Made by a program: the position numbers and the translations under genes. A stretch of DNA of 64,000 nt. Source: Streptomyces tirandamycinicus. Lineage in GTDB: Bacteria; Actinomycetota; Actinomycetes; Streptomycetales; Streptomycetaceae. Shown here in pieces: positions 16,867 to 23,981 of this stretch. Each line of letters opens with the position of its first letter. Position 1 is the first letter of the stretch. Below the pieces are notes generated by a model. That model had not been told where the DNA came from. It saw nothing but the letters and a program-made list of their open reading frames with translations, and did no database searches. Location: the NCBI RefSeq assembly GCF_003097515.1, contig NZ_CP029188.1, forward strand, positions 4,537,001 to 4,601,000, read 5' to 3'.

Positions 16867-17814
16867 GTGAGCACCTTCGACCATGTCGCCGACGGCCGTC
16901 CCATCGGCCTCACCGCGCCCAGCGGCATCGACCGCGCCGCGCACCACCGACTCGACGAGGCATGGCTGGCTGCGGCGTGGAGCCACCCGACGACCCGGGT
17001 GTTCGTCGTCTCCGGGGGGCAGGTGCTGGTCGACGACACCCCCGACGGCGGCACCGAGCTGGTCACGACCCCGGCGTTCGAGGCGCCCCCCACCGAGACC
17101 CACCGGTACTTCCTCGGCACCGACGGGGACGGCGTCAGCTACTTCGCGCTGCAGAAGGACTCGCTGCCGGGCCGCATGGACCAGTCCGCCCGACCCGCCG
17201 GACTGCGTGAGGCCGGTCTGCTGCTGCCGCCCAGGGACGCGGGACTGATGGTCCACGCGGTCGCCCTGGAGAACTGGCAGCGGCTCCACCGGTTCTGCTC
17301 CCGCTGCGGCGAGCGGACCGTCATCGCGGCCGCCGGGCACATCCGCCGCTGCCCGGCCTGCGGCGCCGAGCACTACCCGCGTACGGACCCGGCCGTGATC
17401 ATGCTCGTCACGGACGAGGAGGACCGGGCGCTGCTCGGCCGTCAGGTCCACTGGCCGGAAGGCCGCTTCTCCACGCTGGCGGGATTCGTCGAGCCCGGCG
17501 AGTCGATCGAGCAGTCGGTGATCCGGGAGGTGTACGAGGAGGCAGGCGTCACGGTCGGCGAGGTCGAGTACGTCGCCAGCCAGCCGTGGCCCTTCCCGTC
17601 CAGCCTGATGCTCGGCTTCATGGCCCGCGCCACCTCGTCCGAGGTCTCCGTGGACGGCGAGGAGATCCAGGAGGCCCGCTGGTTCTCCAGGGAGGATCTG
17701 CGGGCGGCCTTCGAGTCGGGGGAGGTCCTCCCCCCGTACGGCATCTCGATCGCCTCCCGGCTGATCGAGCTCTGGTACGGAAAGCCCCTGCCGAAGCCGG
17801 GTTCCCCCGCCTGA
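16867..17814 (+). CDS. nudC: NAD(+)/NADH pyrophosphatase NudC
   Basis: A 315-residue Nudix hydrolase that cleaves NADH to NMNH and AMP and, in bacteria where tested, removes NAD caps from RNA. It has an N-terminal domain, a zinc ribbon (CSRCGER...CPACGAEHYPR, near residue 143), the Nudix box GFVEPGESIEQSVIREVYEE (near 206-226) and the NudC signature SQPWPFPSSLMLGF after it. GTG at 16867 has a purine-rich site (gggggagtgggaag). It lies 66 bp after the dipeptidase, probably in one transcript, and ends before a bidirectional terminator shared with mrx. Confidence 0.93.
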   Translation: MSTFDHVADGRPIGLTAPSGIDRAAHHRLDEAWLAAAWSHPTTRVFVVSGGQVLVDDTPDGGTELVTTPAFEAPPTETHRYFLGTDGDGVSYFALQKDSLPGRMDQSARPAGLREAGLLLPPRDAGLMVHAVALENWQRLHRFCSRCGERTVIAAAGHIRRCPACGAEHYPRTDPAVIMLVTDEEDRALLGRQVHWPEGRFSTLAGFVEPGESIEQSVIREVYEEAGVTVGEVEYVASQPWPFPSSLMLGFMARATSSEVSVDGEEIQEARWFSREDLRAAFESGEVLPPYGISIASRLIELWYGKPLPKPGSPA

Positions 17815-17962
17815 GACCGTTCACCTCCGGCCGGGCCCCCGCCTCTGGCTCCGGCCCGCGAGAAGGCCGTGGACGGAGCCACCTGCCCGGGGCCGTCCTC
17901 CCACCGGGCTTCCAGGCGCGGCGCGGGCGGCGGGCGCCGGGCGGAGGCGCTCCGGCACGACG

Positions 17963-17997
17963 ACGCCCCCTTCGGCGTTCTCCGTCCGAGGGGGCGT
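17963..17997. terminator. Bidirectional hairpin between nudC and mrx
   Basis: An 8-bp perfect stem, acgccccc (17963-17970) with gggggcgt (17990-17997), and a 19-nt loop lies between the convergent 3' ends of nudC and the mycoredoxin gene. Confidence 0.55.
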
Positions 17998-18019
17998 GAC
18001 GGGGGGCGGGGCCGGTGCG

Positions 18020-18277
18020 TCAGATCGCGAGGGCCTGCTTCACCTGGGCCAGGCTGGGGTTCGTCATGACGATGTTCTCGCCGCCGTTCGGCGGCACCAC
18101 GAGGACGGTCGGGACGGTCTGGTTGCCGTTGTTCGCCTTCTCGACGAACGCGGCCGACTGCGGGTCCTCCTCGATGTTGATCTCGACATACGAGATCCCC
18201 TCGCGGTCCAGCTGGCTCTTCAGCCGCCGGCAGTAGCCGCACCAGGTGGTGCTGTACATCGTCAGAGTTCCCTGCAT
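18020..18277 (-). CDS. mrx1: Mycoredoxin / glutaredoxin-like protein
   Basis: An 85-residue thioredoxin-fold protein starting MQGTLTMYSTTWCGYC, with the active site C-G-Y-C at residues 13-16, the cis-proline motif TVPTVLV and C-terminal QALAI. It matches actinobacterial mycoredoxin-1, which reduces mycothiol mixed disulfides with electrons from mycothiol. ATG at 18277 has the ribosome site gagagga. A sigma-R promoter about 60 bp upstream ties it to disulfide stress, and sigR-rsrA lies 35 kb away in the window. It is divergent from uvrD2, the arrangement next to uvrD2 and whiB7 also seen in mycobacteria. Confidence 0.92.
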   Translation of the reverse strand: MQGTLTMYSTTWCGYCRRLKSQLDREGISYVEINIEEDPQSAAFVEKANNGNQTVPTVLVVPPNGGENIVMTNPSLAQVKQALAI

Positions 18278-18339
18278 GTTTCCTCTCCCGCTTCTCTGGG
18301 CCGGTGGGGGTGGGTGCCCCACGGGGTTTCCGGGTGGTG

Positions 18340-18366
18340 AACGTACGCGGCCCCGCCGCCATTCCC
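18340..18366 (-). promoter_or_regulatory. Sigma-R promoter of mrx1 (GGGAAT-N18-GTT)
   Basis: On the minus strand GGGAAT (plus 18361-18366) is followed after exactly 18 nt by GTT (plus 18340-18342). This fits the consensus GGAAT-N18/19-GTT of Streptomyces SigR. The expected transcript start is about 55 nt before the mrx1 start codon. Confidence 0.8.
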
Positions 18367-18463
18367 ACGCCGGTACCGCCGGTACCGCCGGTGTCCACCG
18401 GTTGTCCGGTGGTTTCCATTGCCATCCGGTGGTAGCCGGGCAATCGGTACCAGCGGTATCCCG

Positions 18464-18487
18464 GTATGGGCTCCCGTATGGGCTCCC
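18464..18487. repeat. Tandem 12-bp repeat in the mrx1-uvrD2 divergent region
   Basis: gtatgggctccc occurs twice head to tail (18464-18475, 18476-18487). It follows other short repeats (ggtaccgcc twice near 18370) in the 307-bp region between the divergent starts of mrx1 and uvrD2. No clear housekeeping promoter for uvrD2 was recognised. Confidence 0.8.
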
Positions 18488-18584
18488 GCCCACCCAGGCC
18501 CCCTCGGCCCCACCGGTACGACCAATCCCGTCCCACTGTGGACAACCGTCCCGGTGATCTCGCGGTACCTGGCAGCATGGCGGG

Positions 18585-20759
18585 GTGACAGCAGCAACGC
18601 ACTCCTCTCTCTTCCCTCCGGTCCCCGAGTCCGCGGACGCTGTGCTCGACGGGCTCGACCCCGAGCAGCGGGCGGTCGCGACGGCCCTGACCGGCCCGGT
18701 GTGCGTCCTGGCCGGCGCCGGCACGGGCAAGACGCGGGCGATCACCCATCGCATCGCCTACGGGGTGCGGGCCGGGATACTCCAGCCTGCGAGTGTGCTG
18801 GCCGTCACGTTCACCAACCGTGCGGCGGGGGAGATGCGTGGCCGGCTGCGGCAGCTCGGTGCGGGGGGCGTGCAGGCCCGCACCTTCCACTCGGCCGCCC
18901 TGCGGCAGCTCCAGTACTTCTGGCCGAAAGCCGTCGGCGGGGAGTTGCCGAGGCTGCTGGAGCGCAAGATCCAGCTCGTCGCCGAGGCGGCCGCCCGCTG
19001 CCGTGTCCGGCTCGACCGCAACGAGCTGAGGGACGTGACCAGCGAGATCGAGTGGGCCAAGGTCACCCAGACCGTCCCCGCCGACTACCCGGCCGCCGTC
19101 GCCAAGTCCCTCAGGGACGCTCCGCGCGACCCCGCGGAGATCGGCCAGATCTATGCGCTGTACGAGCAGCTGAAGCGCGATCGATCGGTGATCGACTTCG
19201 AGGACGTCCTGCTGCTCACCGTAGGCATCCTCCAGGACCGCCACGACATCGCCGACCAGATCCGCCGTCAGTACCAGCACTTCGTGGTGGACGAGTACCA
19301 GGACGTGTCGCCGCTCCAGCAGCGGCTGCTGGAGCTGTGGCTCGGCGACCGGGAGAGCCTGTGCGTCGTCGGCGACGCCAGCCAGACGATCTACTCCTTC
19401 ACCGGTGCCACTCCCGACCATCTGCTGAACTTCCGCACCCGTCACCCCCAGGCGACGGTGGTGAAACTCGTGCGCGACTACCGGTCGACCCCCCAGGTGG
19501 TCCATCTGGCCAACGGTCTGCTGGGGCAGGCACGCGGCCGCGCCGCGGAGCACCGCCTGGAGCTGGTCTCGCAGCGCGACCCGGGCCCGGAGCCGTCCTA
19601 CACGGAGTACGCGGACGAGCCCGCCGAGGCCGAGGGCACCGCCCGCCGGATCCGCGACCTGATCGCCGCGGGCGTCCCGGCCGGTGAGATCGCCGTGCTG
19701 TACCGGGTCAACGCCCAGTCCGAGGTCTACGAGCAGGCCCTCGCCGACGCGGGTGTGCCCTACCAGCTGCGCGGCGCGGAGCGCTTCTTCGAGCGAGCCG
19801 AGGTCCGGGAGGCCGGCGTCGCGCTTCGGGGAGCGGCCCGCGCCGGGGGCAACGACGCCCTGCTGGACGACGCGGAGGATCTGCCCTCGCAGGTCCGGGC
19901 CGTACTGTCCACCAAGGGCTGGACCACCGAGCCGCCCACCGGCTCGGGTGCGGTGCGCGACCGCTGGGAGTCGCTGGCCGCCCTCGTCCGGCTGGCCGAG
20001 GACTTCGCGCGCGGCAGGCCCGGGGCCGGCCTCGCCGACCTGGTCGCCGAGCTCGACGAGCGCGCCGCGGCCCAGCACGCCCCGACGGTCCAGGGCGTCA
20101 CCCTGGCCTCACTCCACTCGGCCAAGGGACTGGAGTGGGACGCCGTGTTCCTGGTCGGGCTCACCGAGGGGATGATGCCGATCACCTACGCCAAGACCGA
20201 CGAACAGGTCGAGGAGGAGCGCCGGCTCCTGTACGTCGGCGTCACCCGCGCCCGGCTCCATCTTTCGCTCTCCTGGGCGCTCTCCCGTTCGCCCGGCGGA
20301 CGTGCCTCCCGCCGCCCCACCCGCTTCCTGAACGGGCTCAGGCCCGGCTCCGCGGCCCCGGGCCCCCGAGCGGCCGGCGGCGCCGGAGGCGTCGAGCGCG
20401 GCGACACCGGCCGGCGGAAGCGGCGCGGCCCGGTGCTGTGCCGGGTGTGCGGAAAGACGCTCACCGACGCCGGCGAGATGAAGCTGATGCGCTGTGAGGA
20501 CTGCCCCTCGGACATGGACGAGGCGCTGTACGAGCGGCTTCGCGAGTGGCGCTCGGAGCAAGCCAGGGAGCTGGGCCAGCCGGCGTACTGCGTCTTCACC
20601 GACAAGACCCTCATGGCGATCGCCGAGGCCGTGCCCGGCAGCGAGCGGGAGCTTGCCGCGATCTCCGGGGTGGGGGGACGCAAGCTGGACCGTTTCGGCG
20701 CCGTCGTCCTGGCCATCTGCGCAGGCCAGGAGGCCGGGGGCGGCGAGGAGGGCGACTGA
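18585..20759 (+). CDS. uvrD2: ATP-dependent DNA helicase UvrD2
   Basis: A 724-residue SF1 helicase. Walker A LAGAGTGKTRA lies near residue 42, VVDEYQDVSPLQQ near 236, VVGDASQTIYSFTGA near 264, SLHSAKGLEWDAVF near 510 and YVGVTRARLHLSLSW near 550. The C-terminus carries the tetracysteine module CRVCGKTL...CEDC (near 619-642) and then an HRDC domain ending near residue 718. This arrangement defines actinobacterial UvrD2, essential in mycobacteria. GTG at 18585 is used. It is divergent from mrx1, and its stop abuts the wblC promoter (first element begins 2 bp later). Confidence 0.93.
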   Translation: MTAATHSSLFPPVPESADAVLDGLDPEQRAVATALTGPVCVLAGAGTGKTRAITHRIAYGVRAGILQPASVLAVTFTNRAAGEMRGRLRQLGAGGVQARTFHSAALRQLQYFWPKAVGGELPRLLERKIQLVAEAAARCRVRLDRNELRDVTSEIEWAKVTQTVPADYPAAVAKSLRDAPRDPAEIGQIYALYEQLKRDRSVIDFEDVLLLTVGILQDRHDIADQIRRQYQHFVVDEYQDVSPLQQRLLELWLGDRESLCVVGDASQTIYSFTGATPDHLLNFRTRHPQATVVKLVRDYRSTPQVVHLANGLLGQARGRAAEHRLELVSQRDPGPEPSYTEYADEPAEAEGTARRIRDLIAAGVPAGEIAVLYRVNAQSEVYEQALADAGVPYQLRGAERFFERAEVREAGVALRGAARAGGNDALLDDAEDLPSQVRAVLSTKGWTTEPPTGSGAVRDRWESLAALVRLAEDFARGRPGAGLADLVAELDERAAAQHAPTVQGVTLASLHSAKGLEWDAVFLVGLTEGMMPITYAKTDEQVEEERRLLYVGVTRARLHLSLSWALSRSPGGRASRRPTRFLNGLRPGSAAPGPRAAGGAGGVERGDTGRRKRRGPVLCRVCGKTLTDAGEMKLMRCEDCPSDMDEALYERLREWRSEQARELGQPAYCVFTDKTLMAIAEAVPGSERELAAISGVGGRKLDRFGAVVLAICAGQEAGGGEEGD

Positions 20760-20760
20760 T

Positions 20761-20812
20761 GCAAACTCGTCGGGAAAATAGTTTGCGCGCGTGCCAGTCG
20801 TCCCCATAGGTT
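20761..20812 (+). promoter_or_regulatory. wblC promoter with AT-rich WblC/WhiB7-type box
   Basis: GAAAATAGT (20774-20782) directly abuts a -35 TTGCGC (20783-20788); an 18-bp spacer leads to the -10 TAGGTT (20807-20812). An AT-rich box right upstream of -35 is how WhiB7/WblC activates its own promoter together with the housekeeping sigma factor. A 7-bp inverted repeat (gcaaact 20761-20767, agtttgc 20780-20786) flanks the box. Transcription should start near 20819, giving a leader of about 600 nt. Confidence 0.75.
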
Positions 20813-20924
20813 CTTAACCACGGGAACGGCGGCTTCTCCGAAGCCCTGCTGCCGTGCTCTACTTATCCGAATACGCGTGATCGGCCCCGGCCGGTCCCCG
20901 AGACGCCGAGAGGAGGCGATTCCA

Positions 20925-21254
20925 GTGATCAGCATCAACACCAGCTTCATCCGCACGACCGCCGAAATGACCGATCGCTCGGTCGTCTCCGCCTGCTCGC
21001 TCGGCCTCTCCGGTTCGGCGTTCATTGGCACCGGTCTGCCCTGCTCCGTGGCCGCCCGTCCGGCCGTCTTCGGTGCGGATCTGCCTGTCCGGGAGCGCAA
21101 TGAGCGACCGACCAGGGCACTGGAAGCAGCAGCAGTGACGGCAGAGGCCAAGGCCTATGCCCTCGCGGCGACCGGTGCCGGAATCAAGAAGCAGACGCAG
21201 CACCACACGATGTGGGCCTTCCGTGGGCTCGAACCCTGGAGTGATCCAGCCTGA
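20925..21254 (+). CDS. wblC leader open reading frame (uORF)
   Basis: A 109-codon frame begins at GTG 20925 with a textbook ribosome site, aggagg at 20911-20916, 8 nt upstream. The product (MISINTSFIRTTAEMTDRS...) has no recognised domain and no transmembrane segment. Its stop (21252-21254) lies inside a small hairpin and 24 nt before an intrinsic terminator, so translation of its last codons would decide which RNA structure forms. In mycobacterial whiB7 and Streptomyces wblC, ribosome stalling by antibiotics on such a leader relieves attenuation; that is family knowledge, and its use here is inferred from layout. The peptide itself may have no function. Confidence 0.7.
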   Translation: MISINTSFIRTTAEMTDRSVVSACSLGLSGSAFIGTGLPCSVAARPAVFGADLPVRERNERPTRALEAAAVTAEAKAYALAATGAGIKKQTQHHTMWAFRGLEPWSDPA

Positions 21255-21266
21255 TCCATGATCAGG
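21250..21266 (+). promoter_or_regulatory. Hairpin overlapping the uORF stop
   Basis: cctgatc (21250-21256) pairs perfectly with gatcagg (21260-21266) over a 3-nt loop. The uORF stop codon is inside the left arm. It may compete with, or time, formation of the downstream attenuator. Confidence 0.5.
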
Positions 21267-21277
21267 CCGGCGCCTTC

Positions 21278-21320
21278 AGGGCCGCGGAACCCCACCAGGG
21301 ATCCGCGGCCCTTCTGTTTC
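21278..21320 (+). terminator. Attenuator terminator in the wblC leader
   Basis: An 11-bp perfect stem, agggccgcgga (21278-21288) with tccgcggccct (21302-21312), and a 13-nt loop is followed by tctgtttc, a T-rich tail rare in this GC-rich DNA. It lies between the uORF stop and the wblC start. Confidence 0.75.
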
Positions 21321-21423
21321 CCCGAGGAGGAAACAGAGCGAAGGGGCCTCGGGACCAGCAAGACCCGGTACCAGCCGAAGCCCGGTCCACCGACCGGACC
21401 GAAAAGACGAGGAAGACACCACC

Positions 21424-21792
21424 GTGCAACTCGAAGCGCACGCCCCGTCCGTACCGCCTTCCCAAACGATCCCCCCGCCCGGTCTCACGGAGGACTCCAC
21501 CTTGACCCCCCTCACCGCGCTCTCCGCGCTCGACGACGCCATCGAGAGCCTCGGCGCACCCGTCCCCTGCCGTTCCTACGACCCGGAGGTCTTCTTCGCC
21601 GAGTCGCCGGCGGACGTCGAGTACGCCAAGTCCCTCTGCCGCACCTGCCCGCTGGTCGAGGCCTGCCTCGCCGGTGCCAAGGAGCGGCGTGAGCCCTGGG
21701 GCGTCTGGGGCGGAGAGCTCTTCGTCCAGGGTGTGGTCGTCGCCCGCAAGCGGCCGCGTGGCCGCCCGCGCAAGAACCCGGTCGCGGCATGA
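21424..21792 (+). CDS. wblC: WhiB-family transcription factor WblC (WhiB7)
   Basis: A 122-residue iron-sulfur transcription factor that switches on intrinsic multidrug resistance genes with the housekeeping sigma factor. The four cluster cysteines are visible (VPCRSYD, then LCRTCPLVEAC), followed by the G-V-W-G-G turn (EPWGVWGGELF) that contacts sigma, and a C-terminal AT-hook KRPRGRPRKN specific to the WblC/WhiB7 branch. GTG at 21424 has cgaggaag upstream. Expression is likely autoregulated and attenuated through the 600-nt leader. The next small gene overlaps its stop by 4 bp. The neighbours uvrD2 and the ABC1 kinase gene match the mycobacterial whiB7 locus. Confidence 0.95.
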   Translation: MQLEAHAPSVPPSQTIPPPGLTEDSTLTPLTALSALDDAIESLGAPVPCRSYDPEVFFAESPADVEYAKSLCRTCPLVEACLAGAKERREPWGVWGGELFVQGVVVARKRPRGRPRKNPVAA

Positions 21793-22115
21793 GCGCGCAT
21801 CCGGGAACCGTCGACCGCCCCCTCACGCACGATCCCCAGAAGCAGGCCCCGATGACCTCTTCCACCAGCGAGCCGTCCGGCACCGCGACCCCGTACGTCA
21901 CCACCATCGGCGCGAACAGCTCGCGTCAGAACAGGACCCGTGAGATGCAACTCATCCCAGAAGCCCTGGCCCGTGCGCATATGCACGAGCGCCTGCGGGA
22001 AGCGGAAGCGGAGCGCCGGGCCTTGCGCCTGGCGGCCGCTCGCCGGATGCAGCGGCGCGCCGAACGCGCCTCGCTGCGCGCCCGCCGCGCGCTGGCCATG
22101 GCCGTCATGCAGTAA
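21789..22115 (+). CDS. Small basic hypothetical protein, coupled to wblC
   Basis: A 108-residue protein whose ATG overlaps the wblC stop (atga, 21789-21792), suggesting translational coupling; ATG 21852 (MTSSTSEPS) is an alternative. The N-terminus is Ser/Thr/Pro-rich. The C-terminal half is a strongly basic Ala/Arg/Leu helix with AAARRMQRRAERASLRARR, likely helical or coiled coil and able to bind nucleic acid or another polyanion. No domain is recognised. A 16-bp hairpin terminator follows. Function unknown. Confidence 0.6.
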   Translation: MSAHPGTVDRPLTHDPQKQAPMTSSTSEPSGTATPYVTTIGANSSRQNRTREMQLIPEALARAHMHERLREAEAERRALRLAAARRMQRRAERASLRARRALAMAVMQ

Positions 22116-22174
22116 CCCGGCCGTCAGGTCTCCGTCGTCGACGGAGGCCTGGCCGTCCGCACCATCAGCGCCTC

Positions 22175-22210
22175 CCGTGGGGGGCCGGTCTCCGGACCGG
22201 CCCCCCACGG
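22175..22210 (+). terminator. Terminator after the wblC-linked small gene
   Basis: ccgtggggggccggtc (22175-22190) pairs over 16 bp with 22195-22210 around a tccg tetraloop. A weaker hairpin (aggtctccgtc with gacggaggcct, one mismatch) sits before it near 22127-22150. Confidence 0.8.
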
Positions 22211-22254
22211 TGCGTTGTCCCGCCCCGGGCGCCGTACGGGGTTATCGTCACGTG

Positions 22255-22452
22255 GTGGACGAACAGACTCATCACCCAGCCCCGCCGGGTGCCGAGAACG
22301 TCGTGTGTTCCCGGTGCGGCGCGGTCGCCGAGGGCACTCCCCCCACCTGGACCTGCTCCGTGGAGAACGGACGCCGACACTACTTCTGCGAGAAGTGCGC
22401 ACGGGCCAACATCAGGGCCATCGAGGGCCGGCTCGACTCGTCCTGGTGGTGA
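22255..22452 (+). CDS. Small zinc-ribbon hypothetical protein
   Basis: A 65-residue protein with two C-x2-C knuckles, VVCSRCGAVAEG and YFCEKCARAN, spaced as in a zinc ribbon, and the C-terminal sequence LDSSWW. GTG codons at 22252 and 22255 are both possible starts. No ribosome site is visible and the terminator ends 42 bp upstream, so a leaderless transcript is plausible. The cysteine spacing and wild-type-looking termination support a real gene. Function unknown. Confidence 0.6.
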   Translation: MDEQTHHPAPPGAENVVCSRCGAVAEGTPPTWTCSVENGRRHYFCEKCARANIRAIEGRLDSSWW

Positions 22453-22565
22453 CCGGCCCACCGGTCACCATGTTCTGCGGGCCGGGCCGCCGTGCTCCCG
22501 GCCGGACGTACTGGTCCTGCCGGGAGACCGGGCCCGTGCCGCGTCCGAGGACGGGCCGGAGGAGG

Positions 22566-23981
22566 TCAGACCTCCGCCGTAACGCCGCCGGCCTCGGCAC
22601 CGGTCTCGCTGCCGGTCTCGGGGCCGGTCTCGGGGCCGGCAAGGAAGCCGGGCAGCCAGGACTCGAGTTCGTCCCGGAGCCGTACGGTGGCGTTCAGCTG
22701 GCAGAGCACGCCTATCGTGCTCAGCGTCACACGGTGGATCAGCAGATAGGACGGCGGCAGATTGAGCTGCTTGCCCAACTGGTGCGCGGGGGAACGGGGA
22801 TCCGCTATCCGAGCGGCCTGGGTCCGCATCCAGCCGCGGGTGAAGGTGAACCGGTCCGCCTCCGCGGGTTCGATGATCGGCAGCAGATACTCCAGCACCG
22901 CGTCCGGGTCGAGGTCGATCGACTCCTTGACGAAGCCCTCCTCGCACAGCACCCCGTAGACCGCTTCGGCCTCCCTCGCCAGAGTCATCCGGAGCGAGTC
23001 GCCGATCGTCCGGGGAAGTCCGCCGGGCAGCCGGTCCACCGTGCCGAAGTCCAGGACGCCGAGCCGCCACCCGGCCGGATCTCCCTCCCCCTCCGCCGTA
23101 CCGGCCGGTGGCAGCAGCCGGAAGTTCCCCGGATGCGGATCGGCGTGCAGCAGCCCCGTCCGGGCGGGGCCGGAGAACAGGAACCGTGCCAGCAACTGGC
23201 CGGCACGGTCCCGCTGCTCCTGCGTGCCGCCGCTGATCACCTCGGCCAGCGGAGTCCCGTCGATCCACTCGGTGACCAGCACCTGGTCGGCCTGGTGCAC
23301 CACGTCGGGCACCACCACGTCGGGATCGCCCGCGAACTCCGCCGCGTGCTCCCGCTGGGCGCGGGCCTCCAGTTCGTAGTCCAGCTCCTCCGACACCCGG
23401 TCGCGTAGCTCGGCGATCAGCGGCTTGACGTCCATCCCCGGGATCAGCGGTCCCAGCAGTCTCGCGAACCGGCTCAGCTGGGACAGGTCCGACAGCAGGG
23501 CCTCTCCTGCCCCCGGGTACTGGACCTTAACCGCGACCTCGCGCCCGTCGTGCCAGACCGCTCGGTGGACCTGGCCGATGGACGCGGCCGCCGCGGGCTT
23601 GTCCTCGAACTCCAGGAAGAGTGTGCGCCAGTCGTCGCCCAGCCGCTCCGCCAGCGCCTCGTGGACCGTGCGCGTCGGCATCGGGGGAGCGGCGTCCTGG
23701 AGCTTGGTGAGCGCGGCCCGGTAGGGCCCGGCCACCTCTTCGGGCAGAGCCGACTCGAAGACGGACAGGGCCTGCCCGAACTTCATCGCGCCGCCCTTCA
23801 GCTCGCCGAGCACCCTGAACAGTTGCTCCGCCGTGCGCTGCTGCAACTCGCGTGCCACGATCTCCGCGGATCTGCCGCCGATCCGCTTGCCCAGGCTCCA
23901 TGTGGCGCGGCCGGCGAAGCCCAGTGGCAGAGCGGCCAACTTGGCCGTACGGGTGACCGCCTTCCGGGGAAGATCAGACAT
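22566..23981 (-). CDS. AarF/ABC1/UbiB-family atypical kinase
   Basis: A protein of about 471 residues in the ABC1 family, whose members are atypical ATPases/kinases tied to isoprenoid-quinone metabolism elsewhere; their actinobacterial role is unsettled. The family motif KFGQALS (in GGAMKFGQALS) lies near residue 73. An Ala-rich nucleotide loop AAAASIGQVHRA, VAVKVQYPG (Lys), VTEWIDG, LLHADPHPGNF (catalytic loop) and VLDFGTVDRL (metal site) follow. ATG 23981 is chosen because ggagggg lies 5 nt upstream; the frame could extend to a TTG at 23993. It overlaps the upstream ThiF-like gene by 8 bp, so the two are co-translated. The ortholog also follows whiB7 in mycobacteria. Confidence 0.88.
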   Translation of the reverse strand: MSDLPRKAVTRTAKLAALPLGFAGRATWSLGKRIGGRSAEIVARELQQRTAEQLFRVLGELKGGAMKFGQALSVFESALPEEVAGPYRAALTKLQDAAPPMPTRTVHEALAERLGDDWRTLFLEFEDKPAAAASIGQVHRAVWHDGREVAVKVQYPGAGEALLSDLSQLSRFARLLGPLIPGMDVKPLIAELRDRVSEELDYELEARAQREHAAEFAGDPDVVVPDVVHQADQVLVTEWIDGTPLAEVISGGTQEQRDRAGQLLARFLFSGPARTGLLHADPHPGNFRLLPPAGTAEGEGDPAGWRLGVLDFGTVDRLPGGLPRTIGDSLRMTLAREAEAVYGVLCEEGFVKESIDLDPDAVLEYLLPIIEPAEADRFTFTRGWMRTQAARIADPRSPAHQLGKQLNLPPSYLLIHRVTLSTIGVLCQLNATVRLRDELESWLPGFLAGPETGPETGSETGAEAGGVTAEV

